From positions 615 through 64,614 of the forward strand of contig NZ_JACKVK010000011.1 in assembly GCF_025823185.1 (NCBI RefSeq): 64,000 nt of DNA, written 5' to 3'. Made by a program: the position numbers and the translations under genes. Within the stretch, counting starts at the first letter, position 1, and each line of letters starts with the position of its first letter. Below the pieces are notes generated by a model. It was not told the origin of the DNA, made no database searches, and was given only the letters and a program-made list of their open reading frames with translations. This document shows positions 23,195 through 31,457 of the stretch, piece by piece. Source of the stretch: Mycobacterium yunnanensis. Its GTDB lineage: Bacteria > Actinomycetota > Actinomycetes > Mycobacteriales > Mycobacteriaceae.

Positions 23195-23692
23195 CTACCC
23201 GCCGATAAAGGTCGGGACCAGCGGGAATCCCGGGAGATTGCGGATCACCGTCCACGCCACCGTGGCGACGACGACGACCACCACGGCTGACGTCGGCATC
23301 AATTTGAGGCCGGTTCGCCAGCGCGCGACCAGCCAGAGGGCCAGCATCGGCAGCGCCACGAGCATGAAGACGTTGTCGACCACTGCGGCGGCGAAGTCGC
23401 CGTGCAGCACGTCGTGAGTCATGCGCAGGCCCCCGCAGCCCGGACAATTCCAGCCGGTCAGCATCCGGAAGGGGCACGGAGGGAAGCCAAAGCCAGCCGC
23501 ATGCGGGTCCCGCAGACCGATGTAGGCCAGCGCGCCGGTGAGGGCGCCCGCATTGGCGAGGGCGACGCGAGGCGAGATTGGGCGGGCAGCCCGGCGGGTG
23601 GGTGGCATGGCCAAACCAGCATGCCCGACCGTGCGCCCGCCGTCACCCCCCCGGGTCGAGGATCGTCGGGTCTTAGCACGTGCGTCTGACAT
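23195..23692 (-). CDS. DUF2752-family membrane protein
   Basis: The protein has 165 residues from ATG 23692, with GGAGG seven bases upstream. The family signature is GFPPCPFRMLTGWNCPGCGGLRMTHDVLHGD (about 66-96), with a CPGCG motif, followed by two or three C-terminal membrane helices. Function unknown; the cysteine cluster suggests metal or redox binding but this is a guess. It lies upstream of gltB on the same strand, 80 bases away. Confidence 0.82.
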   Translation of the reverse strand: MSDARAKTRRSSTRGGDGGRTVGHAGLAMPPTRRAARPISPRVALANAGALTGALAYIGLRDPHAAGFGFPPCPFRMLTGWNCPGCGGLRMTHDVLHGDFAAAVVDNVFMLVALPMLALWLVARWRTGLKLMPTSAVVVVVVATVAWTVIRNLPGFPLVPTFIGG

Positions 23693-23780
23693 CTTTGACC
23701 CTCCGTGGCCGGTTATGCACAGCGCAAATCGATTCATCCACAACTTCTTTCGACCCCTTTGCAGGTCTCCACTTCGGGCC

Positions 23781-23786
23781 TAGGGT
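23781..23786 (+). promoter_or_regulatory. Candidate -10 of the DUF222/HNH gene (TAGGGT)
   Basis: TAGGGT ends 7 bases before ATG 23794, and only GTCGAAA-like sequence lies between. This fits a leaderless mycobacterial promoter. Confidence 0.35.
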
Positions 23787-23793
23787 CGAAAGT

Positions 23794-25407
23794 ATGTTCG
23801 AAGGTCTGGCAGCAGCGACGACCAGCACCCGCGGTTCCGACGCGCTGTCGACCTGGACTCGAACGGAATCCGCCGCCTGCGCCCGCAAGGTGGCGACGAT
23901 GGCCGCCATGCTGGAAGACGCCTACGCCGCGTCGGGGTCCGCGGATCGCGACCAGTGGTGTCTGGACAACGTGGACGCCGTCGCCGCCCACATCGGCGCC
24001 GCACAAAACATCACCCCCGGTGCCGCCTTTCACCAGTTGCTGATTGCGGTGGCCCTGCACGAGCGGTTCCCCCACGTGGCCGCGGTGTTCGCCGAGGGCC
24101 TCATCACCTACGCCTTGGTGAAGACCGTGGTGCAGCGCGGCGCCCTTGTGACCGACCCCGACGCGCTGCGCACTTTGGACGCTCTGCTGGCCGAGGCGTT
24201 CGGCAACTGGGAACCGAGGTCGGTGGACAAGACCGAAAAAGCCGTCGACGTCTTCGTTCACCAGGTCGACCCGCAGGCCGTCCGACGGGACGAGACCAAG
24301 GCACGGGGTCGCTCCGTCGACGTCAGGATCGAGGAGGACGGCAGCGGGATGGCCACCATCTTGGCGACCCTGTTCGCCCATGACGCCAAGGCGTTCGAGG
24401 CACGACTGAAGAACCTGGCCGCCACCGTGTGCCCGGCCGATCCGAGGACCGCCGACCAACTCCGCGCCGACGCGATCGGGGCCATCGGGACCGACCGCAT
24501 GGCGTGCCTGTGCGGCAACGACGACTGCGTGGCCGCCCAGAACCCGCCCGCGACGGGGGTGGTGGTCTACGTCATTGCCAGTGACGAGGCGCTGGCTGAA
24601 CCCGACCCCGACCCCGACCCCGCGCCGCCTGCGCCGAGGCCCGAGAGCCCCGCACCGCCACCGGAGACTCCCGCTTCCACGCCCACTCCCACCGAGGAGC
24701 GCGCCGCCATCGACGGGGAAGAGCCACCGCTCTTCGACAAACCCCTACGCGACCTCACCCTCACCGAGGCCCTCACCCCGGCACCCGGATACTTCGCGAA
24801 GCTGCGGCCCGCGGCATTGATGGGTGGCCTATTCCTCCCCGGCGCCATCGCCTGCCGCGCCACCATCGGGGCCACGATCACCCGAATCGTGCACCCCGGC
24901 CAAGCCCCACCGGAGAACCGATACCGACCGTCGAAGAAACTGGCCGACTTCATCCGCTGCCGCGACATGACGTGCCGCTTCCCCGGCTGCCGCGTGCCCG
25001 CGACGAATTGCGACTTAGACCACACGATCCCGTGGCCGCACGGCCCCACGGCCGCGTCCAACCTCAAGTGCGTCTGCCGTCGACACCACCTGCTCAAGAC
25101 CTTCTGGGGAGGCGAGAACGGTTGGCGCGACAGGCAACTCGACGACGGCACCGTCATCTGGACCGCACCCGACGGACGCGAGTTCGTCACCACACCGGGC
25201 AGCCGACTGCTGTTCCCCGAACTGTCCAGACCCACCGCCACGGTGAGGGTGCGCGACGTCCCAGCGAGCCACACCGCAGGCCTCACCATGCCCCGCCGAA
25301 GAACCACCCGCGCCCAAGACCGAGCCAACCGCATACACCACGAGCGGGAACTGAACCGTGAGGCCTGGGAGGCAGAAGCGGACGCTGAGCTACCCCCGGC
25401 GTTCTAG
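23794..25407 (+). CDS. DUF222 / HNH endonuclease-domain protein (13E12 repeat family)
   Basis: The protein has 537 residues. The N-terminal DUF222 domain (about 30-230) is typical of the mycobacterial 13E12 family. A low-complexity linker follows: DPDPDPDPAPPAPRPESPAPPP with PTPTEE. The C-terminal HNH nuclease domain shows CRDMTCRFPGCRVP (zinc cysteines), DLDHTIPWPHGP and NLKCVCRRHHLLKT (catalytic His/Asn/His). The family occurs in many divergent copies in mycobacterial genomes and may be selfish or phage-related. Nothing else mobile is adjacent. It ends 13 bases before the convergent lgt stop. Confidence 0.88.
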   Translation: MFEGLAAATTSTRGSDALSTWTRTESAACARKVATMAAMLEDAYAASGSADRDQWCLDNVDAVAAHIGAAQNITPGAAFHQLLIAVALHERFPHVAAVFAEGLITYALVKTVVQRGALVTDPDALRTLDALLAEAFGNWEPRSVDKTEKAVDVFVHQVDPQAVRRDETKARGRSVDVRIEEDGSGMATILATLFAHDAKAFEARLKNLAATVCPADPRTADQLRADAIGAIGTDRMACLCGNDDCVAAQNPPATGVVVYVIASDEALAEPDPDPDPAPPAPRPESPAPPPETPASTPTPTEERAAIDGEEPPLFDKPLRDLTLTEALTPAPGYFAKLRPAALMGGLFLPGAIACRATIGATITRIVHPGQAPPENRYRPSKKLADFIRCRDMTCRFPGCRVPATNCDLDHTIPWPHGPTAASNLKCVCRRHHLLKTFWGGENGWRDRQLDDGTVIWTAPDGREFVTTPGSRLLFPELSRPTATVRVRDVPASHTAGLTMPRRRTTRAQDRANRIHHERELNREAWEAEADAELPPAF

Positions 25408-25420
25408 CGCGGGATCGCGC

Positions 25421-27895
25421 TCAGGACCGCTTCCACCAACGCCGCTTGGGCGTCGTGATCGGCTGGCGCGCCGTGGTACTTGGCTTTTCTGCAGCAGCGG
25501 CCTTCTCGGCGGATGCGGTTCCTTCGACAGCAGCGTCGTGGACTTCCGCGGCGTCAGCCTGGGCTGCTTCGACTTCGTCGCCGTCGACCGAGCCGAGGCC
25601 GTCTTCGGGGGCAGCGGTGGGCTCGTCAGCGGAGACCGTCTCGGCGGTGTTCTCGGCGGAGGCCGTGCCTTCGATGGCGGCCTGGTGGACCTCGGCGGCG
25701 TCCGCTTGGGCGGCTTCGACTTCGTCGCCGTCGACCGAGCCGAGGCCGTCTTCGGGAGCCGCGGTGGTGTCGTCGGCGGCGACCGTGTCAGCGGTGTCCT
25801 CGGCGGACGTCGTGCCGTCGACGGCGGCGGCGTGGACCTCGGCGGCGTCGGCCTGGGCAGCTTCGACTTCGTCGCCATCGACCGAGCCGAGGCCGTCTTC
25901 GGGAGCCGCGGTGGCGCCGTGGGCGGATGCGGTGCCTTCGACGGCGGCGTCATGAACCTCGGCGGCGTCGGCTTGGGCGGCCTCGACTTCGTCGCCGTCG
26001 ACTGACCCGAGACCGTCTTCGGGGGCCGCGGTGGTCTCGTCGGCGGTGACCGCCTCAGCGGTGTTCTCGGCGGACGTCGTGCCTTCGACGGCGGCCTGGT
26101 GGACCTCGGCGGCGTCGGCCTGGGCGGCTTCGACTTCGTCGCCGTCGACGGAGCCGAGACCGTCTTCGGGGGCCGTGGTGTTGTCGTCGGCGACGACCGT
26201 GTCGGCGGTGTCTTCGGCGGACGTCGTGCCGTCGACGGCGGCCTGGTGGACTTCGGCGGCGTCGGCCTGGGCGGCCTCGACTTCATCCCCGTCGACCGAG
26301 CCGAGGCCGTCTTCAGGGGCGGCGGTGGTGTCGTCGGCGGCGACGGTGTCAGCGGTGTCCTCGGCGGATGCGGTGCCTTCGACGGCGGCGTCGTGGACCT
26401 CGGCGGCGTCGGCCTGGGCGGCTTCGACTTCGTCGCCGTCGACCGAGCCGAGGCCGTCTTCGGGGGCGGCGGTGTTGTCGTCGGCGGCAGAGGCCGTGCC
26501 TTCGACGGCGGCGTCATGAACCTCGGCGGCGTCGGCCTGGGCAGCTTCGACTTCGTCGCCATCGACTGACCCGAGGCCGTCTTCGGGGGCGGCGGTGGCG
26601 TCTTCGGGAGCCGCGGTTGGCTCAGCAGAAGTGGCTTCGGCCAGAGCCTCTGCCTCGGCGGCACCGTCGACCGCGGCCTCATGTGCCTCCACCGCACCGA
26701 GCTCGGCCTCCACGGCCTCGTCACCCTCCACGGACCCCAAGCCTGCCTCGCGGTGCGCTTCGGCCTCTTCGCCCGCCTCGGCGAATGCCTCGGCTTCGGC
26801 GATGTCCTCCGACGGCGCATTCTCGACCTGCTCGACGAGGTCCACCGCCTCCGCAGCGGCTTCGGACTCGGTGTCCGCGCCTCCGGTGAACTCGGACTCC
26901 GGGGATTCCGGGGCTTCGGCCTTGTCCTCGTCGCCCGCCACCTTTGCGGCCGCGACGACGCCCGACGTGGCCGCGACGGCCACCAATTCCTCGCCAATCT
27001 CGTCGACCAGCGAGCCGTCGGACTCGTTGCCCCGCAGCGACGCCGGATCCTCTCGGACCTTGGGCGCGACCATGATGTAGATGACCGCGCCGACGAATAC
27101 GAACGTCGACGTGAAAGTGTTGACCCGAATGCCGGCGATCAGCGTGGCGGTGTCACTGCGCATCAACTCGACCCAGAACCGGCCGACGCAGTACCCCGCC
27201 ACGTACAACGCGAACAGACGCCCATGGCCCAGCGTGAATCGGCGATCCGCCCACAGCAGTACCGCGAACACCAGCAGGTTCCACAGCAGCTCGTAGAGGA
27301 ACGTCGGATGGACGATGGCGTAGACCTGCCCCGTCGACACCCCGTCGAGCGAATGCGGACTGATCACACCGGACGGGTCCAACCGGTCGTAGATCTTCAG
27401 CCCCCAGGGCAGGTCGGTCTCGCGACCGTACAGCTCCTGGTTGAAGTAATTGCCGAATCGGCCGATGGCCTGTGCCAGCACGATGCCAGGCGCGATCGCG
27501 TCGCCGAACGCCGGCAGCGGAATTCCCCGCCGACGGCACGCAATCCACGCTCCGACGCCGCCGAGCGCCACCGCGCCCCAGATGCCCAGGCCGCCGTCCC
27601 AGATGCGCAGCGCGGCAAGGAAACCCGCACCGTCGGCACCAAAGTACTTCGGCCAGTCGGTCATCACGTGGTACAGCCGGCCACCGATCAAGCCGAACGG
27701 CACCGCCCACAGGGCCACGTCGTAGATGACTCCGCGCTCACCGCCACGCGCCTCCCACCGGCGATCGCCGATGACGAGCGCCGCCACGATCCCGGCGATG
27801 ATGCACAGCGCGTACGCCCGGATGGGCAGCACACCGAAGAGGTGCCACACCCCCTGCGACGGACTGGGAATGTAGGCCAGCACGGTTGTGGTCAC
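25421..27895 (-). CDS. lgt: Prolipoprotein diacylglyceryl transferase with a very long acidic repeat tail
   Basis: The protein has 824 residues, against roughly 280-300 for the enzyme core. Lgt moves diacylglycerol from phosphatidylglycerol to the lipobox Cys of prelipoproteins. Residues 1-280 are a complete core: GGRLYHVMTDWPKYFG, IWDGGLGIWGAVALGG, the Lgt signature GRFGNYFNQELYGRETDLPWGL and HPTFLYELLWN. Residues 281-435 are Glu/Ala-rich. Residues 436-800 hold eight near-identical acidic repeats. Residues 801-824 are basic and end in PKRRWWKRS. By Lgt topology the tail should be cytoplasmic. Start GTG 27895 overlaps the trpA stop (GTGA). Mycobacterial Lgt often has a shorter charged extension; this repeat expansion is unusual. 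Confidence 0.93.
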   Translation of the reverse strand: MTTTVLAYIPSPSQGVWHLFGVLPIRAYALCIIAGIVAALVIGDRRWEARGGERGVIYDVALWAVPFGLIGGRLYHVMTDWPKYFGADGAGFLAALRIWDGGLGIWGAVALGGVGAWIACRRRGIPLPAFGDAIAPGIVLAQAIGRFGNYFNQELYGRETDLPWGLKIYDRLDPSGVISPHSLDGVSTGQVYAIVHPTFLYELLWNLLVFAVLLWADRRFTLGHGRLFALYVAGYCVGRFWVELMRSDTATLIAGIRVNTFTSTFVFVGAVIYIMVAPKVREDPASLRGNESDGSLVDEIGEELVAVAATSGVVAAAKVAGDEDKAEAPESPESEFTGGADTESEAAAEAVDLVEQVENAPSEDIAEAEAFAEAGEEAEAHREAGLGSVEGDEAVEAELGAVEAHEAAVDGAAEAEALAEATSAEPTAAPEDATAAPEDGLGSVDGDEVEAAQADAAEVHDAAVEGTASAADDNTAAPEDGLGSVDGDEVEAAQADAAEVHDAAVEGTASAEDTADTVAADDTTAAPEDGLGSVDGDEVEAAQADAAEVHQAAVDGTTSAEDTADTVVADDNTTAPEDGLGSVDGDEVEAAQADAAEVHQAAVEGTTSAENTAEAVTADETTAAPEDGLGSVDGDEVEAAQADAAEVHDAAVEGTASAHGATAAPEDGLGSVDGDEVEAAQADAAEVHAAAVDGTTSAEDTADTVAADDTTAAPEDGLGSVDGDEVEAAQADAAEVHQAAIEGTASAENTAETVSADEPTAAPEDGLGSVDGDEVEAAQADAAEVHDAAVEGTASAEKAAAAEKPSTTARQPITTPKRRWWKRS
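25496..26600 (-). repeat. Coding tandem repeat, eight units of 49 (or 40-41) residues in Lgt
   Basis: Successive GLGSVDG motifs begin at Lgt residues 440, 481, 530, 579, 628, 668, 717 and 766. The spacing is therefore 41, 49, 49, 49, 40, 49 and 49 residues (147 bp for the full unit). The core GLGSVDGDEVEAAQADAAEV is invariant. The following DAAVEGTASAEDTADTVAAD part varies, and the short units lack most of the last nine residues. A degenerate copy (GLGSVEGDEAVEAELGAVEA) lies at 385-404. The opposite strand reads as spurious glycine-rich frames. Confidence 0.93.
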
Positions 27896-28686
27896 GCGGA
27901 AATCCTCTGTCGAACACCCTCGGCGAGTTCTTCGGTCAACGTCCGTACCGCAGGCAACCCGTCCGTCAGCGCCGTCACCAGGGCAGACCCCACGATGACA
28001 CCGTCGGCGTACGAGCCGATCTGGGCGGCCTGTTCACGCGATCGCACCCCCAGCCCCACGCCGACCGGGATGTCGGAGACCTCCCGCACGCGTCGCACCA
28101 ATTCCGGCGCGGCATCGGAGACCGCGTCGCGGGCGCCGGTCACGCCCATCGTCGACGCGGCGTAGACGAAGCCGCGCGACACCGACGTCGTGGCCGCCAG
28201 GCGCTCGGGCGTGGACGACGGCGCCACCAGGAAGATGCGATCGAGACCGTGCGCGTCGGACACCTCGACCCACTCGTCGGCCTCGTCGGGAATGAGGTCC
28301 GGCGTGATCAGTCCGAGCCCGCCCGCCGAGGCGAGGTCGCGGGCGAACGCGTCCACTCCCCACCGCAGCACGGGATTCCAGTAGGTCATGACGACGGCCT
28401 TGCCGCCGGCGTCAGTGATCGCCTCGACCGCGGACAACGCGTCGCGCACGCGCACCCCGTTGCGCAGCGCCACCTCGGTGGCCGCGGCGATGGTGGGTCC
28501 GTCCATGCCCGGATCGGAGTACGCAACCCCGACTTCGATGATGTCGCAACCGGATTCGACCATCGTCGTCATCGCCGAGATGGACGTGGCGACGTCGGGG
28601 AACCCCGTCGGGAGATATCCGATCAACGCCGAGCGGTCCTCGGCCCGGCACGTGGCGAACAGGTCCGACAGTCCGCTTGCCGTCAC
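27892..28686 (-). CDS. trpA: Tryptophan synthase alpha chain
   Basis: The protein has 264 residues. It cleaves indole-3-glycerol phosphate to indole and glyceraldehyde 3-phosphate. The signature IIEVGVAYSDPGMDGPTIAAA has the catalytic Glu. GYLPTGFPD lies near the start and SRGFVYAASTMGVTG forms the phosphate loop region. GTG 28686 overlaps the trpB stop as GTGA, and its own stop overlaps lgt in the same way. Confidence 0.96.
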   Translation of the reverse strand: MTASGLSDLFATCRAEDRSALIGYLPTGFPDVATSISAMTTMVESGCDIIEVGVAYSDPGMDGPTIAAATEVALRNGVRVRDALSAVEAITDAGGKAVVMTYWNPVLRWGVDAFARDLASAGGLGLITPDLIPDEADEWVEVSDAHGLDRIFLVAPSSTPERLAATTSVSRGFVYAASTMGVTGARDAVSDAAPELVRRVREVSDIPVGVGLGVRSREQAAQIGSYADGVIVGSALVTALTDGLPAVRTLTEELAEGVRQRISA

Positions 28687-29948
28687 GTCACAGACTCCTC
28701 GTCGAACAAGCCGAACCACTTCGCCGCGGTCTCGACGTCCTTGTCGCCGCGGCCGGAAAGGTTGATCAGGATGACCGAGCCGGGACCCAACTCGGCGCCC
28801 AGCTTGAGTGCGCCCGCCACGGCGTGGGCCGATTCGATGGCTGGGATGATGCCCTCGGTGCGGGAGAGCAGGGCGAAGGCGTCCATCGCCTCGGCGTCGG
28901 TGATCGGCCGGTACTCCGCGCGCCCCATGTCCAACAGGAAGGCATGCTCGGGCCCGACACCGGGATAGTCCAGTCCGGCTGAGATGGAATGGGATTCGAT
29001 GGTCTGGCCGTCCTCGTCCTGCAGCAGATAGGAGAACGACCCCTGGAACGCGCCCGGTGACCCACCGGTGAACGTGGCCGCATGGCGACCGGTCTCGACG
29101 CCGTCGCCGGCCGCTTCGTATCCGACGAGCCGAACACCGTGGTCGTCGATGAAGGGGTGGAAGATGCCGATCGCGTTGGACCCGCCACCGATGCACGCCA
29201 CCACCGCGTCGGGAAGCCGACCGGCCTGATCCTGGATCTGAACCCGCGCCTCCATGCCGATGACGCGCTGAAAGTCGCGGACCATGGTCGGGAACGGATG
29301 CGGGCCGGCAGCGGTGCCGAAGCTGTAGTACGTGTCGTCGGCATGGGCGACCCAGTCACGGAACGTCTCGTTGATGGCGTCCTTCAACGACCTCGAACCC
29401 GACTCGACCGAGACGACCTCGGCGCCCAGCAGGCGCATTCTCGCGACGTTGAGCGCCTGACGCGCGATGTCGACCGCACCCATGTAGATCACGCACGTCA
29501 GACCGAGCAGCGCGCAGGCCGTGGCGGTCGCCACCCCGTGCTGACCGGCGCCGGTCTCGGCGATGACGCGGGTCTTGCCCATCTGCTTGGCAAGCAGACC
29601 CTGACCCAGGGCGTTGTTGATCTTGTGAGAACCGGTGTGATTCAGGTCTTCTCGCTTGAGGAACAGTCTCGCTCCCCCGGCGTGACGGCTCAACCGCTCC
29701 GCTTCGTACAGCGGAGAGGGGCGACCCGTGTAGTGCCGCTGCAGCCGGTCGAGCTCGTCGAGGAAGGTCTGATCGGTCCTGGCCTTCTCGTAGGCGGCCG
29801 TGACCTCTTCGATGACGGCCATGAGCGCCTCGGGCACCAAACGCCCGCCATAGGCGCCGAAGTGACCCTTGGCGTCGGGTTCGTGGGACGACGGTTCGGC
29901 GATGGCTGCACTCGAGCGGGGAAGCTCCGGGCCTGCGGTGTGGGTCAC
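28683..29948 (-). CDS. trpB: Tryptophan synthase beta chain
   Basis: The protein has 421 residues. This PLP enzyme joins indole and serine. The PLP lysine is in LNHTGSHKINNALGQ. GRPSPLYEAERLS, ETGAGQHGVATATA and the phosphate-binding CIGGGSNAIGIFHPF are present. GTG 29948 (MTHTAGPELPRSSAAIAEP) is chosen because it follows the trpC stop by 4 bases; codons further upstream only shadow trpC. Confidence 0.96.
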   Translation of the reverse strand: MTHTAGPELPRSSAAIAEPSSHEPDAKGHFGAYGGRLVPEALMAVIEEVTAAYEKARTDQTFLDELDRLQRHYTGRPSPLYEAERLSRHAGGARLFLKREDLNHTGSHKINNALGQGLLAKQMGKTRVIAETGAGQHGVATATACALLGLTCVIYMGAVDIARQALNVARMRLLGAEVVSVESGSRSLKDAINETFRDWVAHADDTYYSFGTAAGPHPFPTMVRDFQRVIGMEARVQIQDQAGRLPDAVVACIGGGSNAIGIFHPFIDDHGVRLVGYEAAGDGVETGRHAATFTGGSPGAFQGSFSYLLQDEDGQTIESHSISAGLDYPGVGPEHAFLLDMGRAEYRPITDAEAMDAFALLSRTEGIIPAIESAHAVAGALKLGAELGPGSVILINLSGRGDKDVETAAKWFGLFDEESVT

Positions 29949-29952
29949 CGGA

Positions 29953-30771
29953 TCAACGCGACGGTCTCGGGCACGACGGATGCGTGCCTGCGGTGACGAG
30001 GTCGGCGACGGCGCCGCGAGGGTCACCGCTGGTGACCAGGCCCTCCCCGACGAGGACGGCATCAGCGCCGGCACCGGCGTACGCGAGGAGATCTGCGGTA
30101 CCCCGGACGCCGGACTCGGCGATGCGGATGACGTTGGACGGCAAGCCGGGCGCGATCCGTGCGAAGCAGTCCCGGTCGACCTCGAGGGTCTTGAGGTCGC
30201 GGGCGTTCACGCCGATCACCCGGGCACCGGCCTGCAGGGCGCGGTCGGCTTCCTCTTCGGTGTGCACCTCGACCAACGCGGTCATCCCGAGCGAGTCGGT
30301 CCGGTCGATCATCGACACGAGGGCCGACTGCTCGAGGGCCGCCACGATCAGGAGCAGCATGTCGGCGCCGTGCGCACGCGCCTCGTGGATCTGATAGGGC
30401 CCGACGATGAAGTCCTTGCGCAGCACGGGAATGCTCACCGCGGCGCGCACGGCGTCCAGATCGGCGAGCGAGCCGTGGAACCGGCGTTCCTCGGTCAGCA
30501 CGCTGATGACCCGCGCACCACCGTCTTGGTACGCACGTGCCAGATCGGCCGGATCGGAGATGGTGGCCAGTTCACCGCGCGACGGGCTGGCCCGCTTGAC
30601 CTCCGCGATGACGCCGATGCCGTCGGCACGCAACGCCGCCAAGACGTCCAGCGCTGGGCGGGCGTCCTTGGCTCGCTGCTTCACCTCGGCGAAGCTGATG
30701 ATTTCCTCGCGTGCGGCTGCGTCGGCGCGAACTCCCTCGATGATGGAGTCGAGCACGGTCCCCGAACTCAT
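29953..30771 (-). CDS. trpC: Indole-3-glycerol phosphate synthase
   Basis: The protein has 272 residues. It closes the indole ring from CdRP. IAEVKRASPSRGEL holds the catalytic Lys and the family signature; VLRKDFIVGPYQIHEAR and VIGVNARDLKTLEVD follow. ATG 30771 (MSSGTVLDSIIEGVRADAAAREE) matches the usual N-terminus. It lies 83 bases after the TIGR02234 gene, the largest gap in the trp operon. Confidence 0.96.
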   Translation of the reverse strand: MSSGTVLDSIIEGVRADAAAREEIISFAEVKQRAKDARPALDVLAALRADGIGVIAEVKRASPSRGELATISDPADLARAYQDGGARVISVLTEERRFHGSLADLDAVRAAVSIPVLRKDFIVGPYQIHEARAHGADMLLLIVAALEQSALVSMIDRTDSLGMTALVEVHTEEEADRALQAGARVIGVNARDLKTLEVDRDCFARIAPGLPSNVIRIAESGVRGTADLLAYAGAGADAVLVGEGLVTSGDPRGAVADLVTAGTHPSCPRPSR

Positions 30772-30854
30772 CAGCCGTCGCTCCCCTTCACGCCCTTCGC
30801 ACGTACCAAAATCAACACTGCCACGAAGGGTAGTCGCCAGCGCCGCACGGGCCG

Positions 30855-31457
30855 TCACCGCCCCTCGTCATGCTCGCGCGTAGGGTCGCGGCCCTCGTCG
30901 AGGGCATCCCAGATCATCCGTTCCGACATGCCGTCCTCCGGTGATTCTTGGCGCGCTGCCTCGCGTTTCGCCGCCGGTGCCAGGTACTTCCCAGGCTCCT
31001 TCGCACCCGCCGTCGCCCTGGCCGCTGACCGCACCAGCAGAACGGCACCCGCCAGCGCAGACACGGCCGCCACCAACGTCACCACGGCCCCGGTGTGATG
31101 GCGCTGGGTGTCGATCAACGCGGTCACCGGGATTTGTGCCAAATCGGCGGCTCGAGCCGCGACGTCGGGCACGACCCACAGTCCAATCCCGAGATAGCCC
31201 ATGGCGACCGTCGCGAGGGCGACCAGCAGGCCGACGAGTCGCAGCACCCAGCCACGCACCGCCAGGACGGCCACGGCCGCTGCCAGGGAGACCAAGGCCA
31301 GCGGCACCAGGGCCGTCGACCAGGTGGCACCGTCGAGCGTCGTGGTCTTGGGTTGACCGAGACCGTCGAACGAGGTCACGTCGACCCACGTCATCCGCGA
31401 GGCCACCCACAGTGCGAGCGCGGACGCGACCAGCAGGAGTTGTGCGACGCGAATCAT
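30855..31457 (-). CDS. TIGR02234-family membrane protein of the trp operon
   Basis: The protein has 200 residues with four membrane helices (about 4-20, 50-68, 72-95, 122-143) and an extracytoplasmic WVDVTSFDGLGQPKTTTLDGATWS loop. The cytoplasmic tail is charged (YLAPAAKREAARQ, ERMIWDALDEGRDPT). The family is found in actinobacterial trp operons, but its job is not established; a role in tryptophan or anthranilate handling is only suggested by context. It overlaps trpE by ATGA. Confidence 0.85.
   Translation of the reverse strand: MIRVAQLLLVASALALWVASRMTWVDVTSFDGLGQPKTTTLDGATWSTALVPLALVSLAAAVAVLAVRGWVLRLVGLLVALATVAMGYLGIGLWVVPDVAARAADLAQIPVTALIDTQRHHTGAVVTLVAAVSALAGAVLLVRSAARATAGAKEPGKYLAPAAKREAARQESPEDGMSERMIWDALDEGRDPTREHDEGR

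Noticed and set aside
25446..26569. Long plus-strand glycine-rich open frames resembling PGRS proteins
   Set aside because: They are the complement of the Lgt repeat region; the minus-strand reading has the continuous Lgt protein and known core domain.
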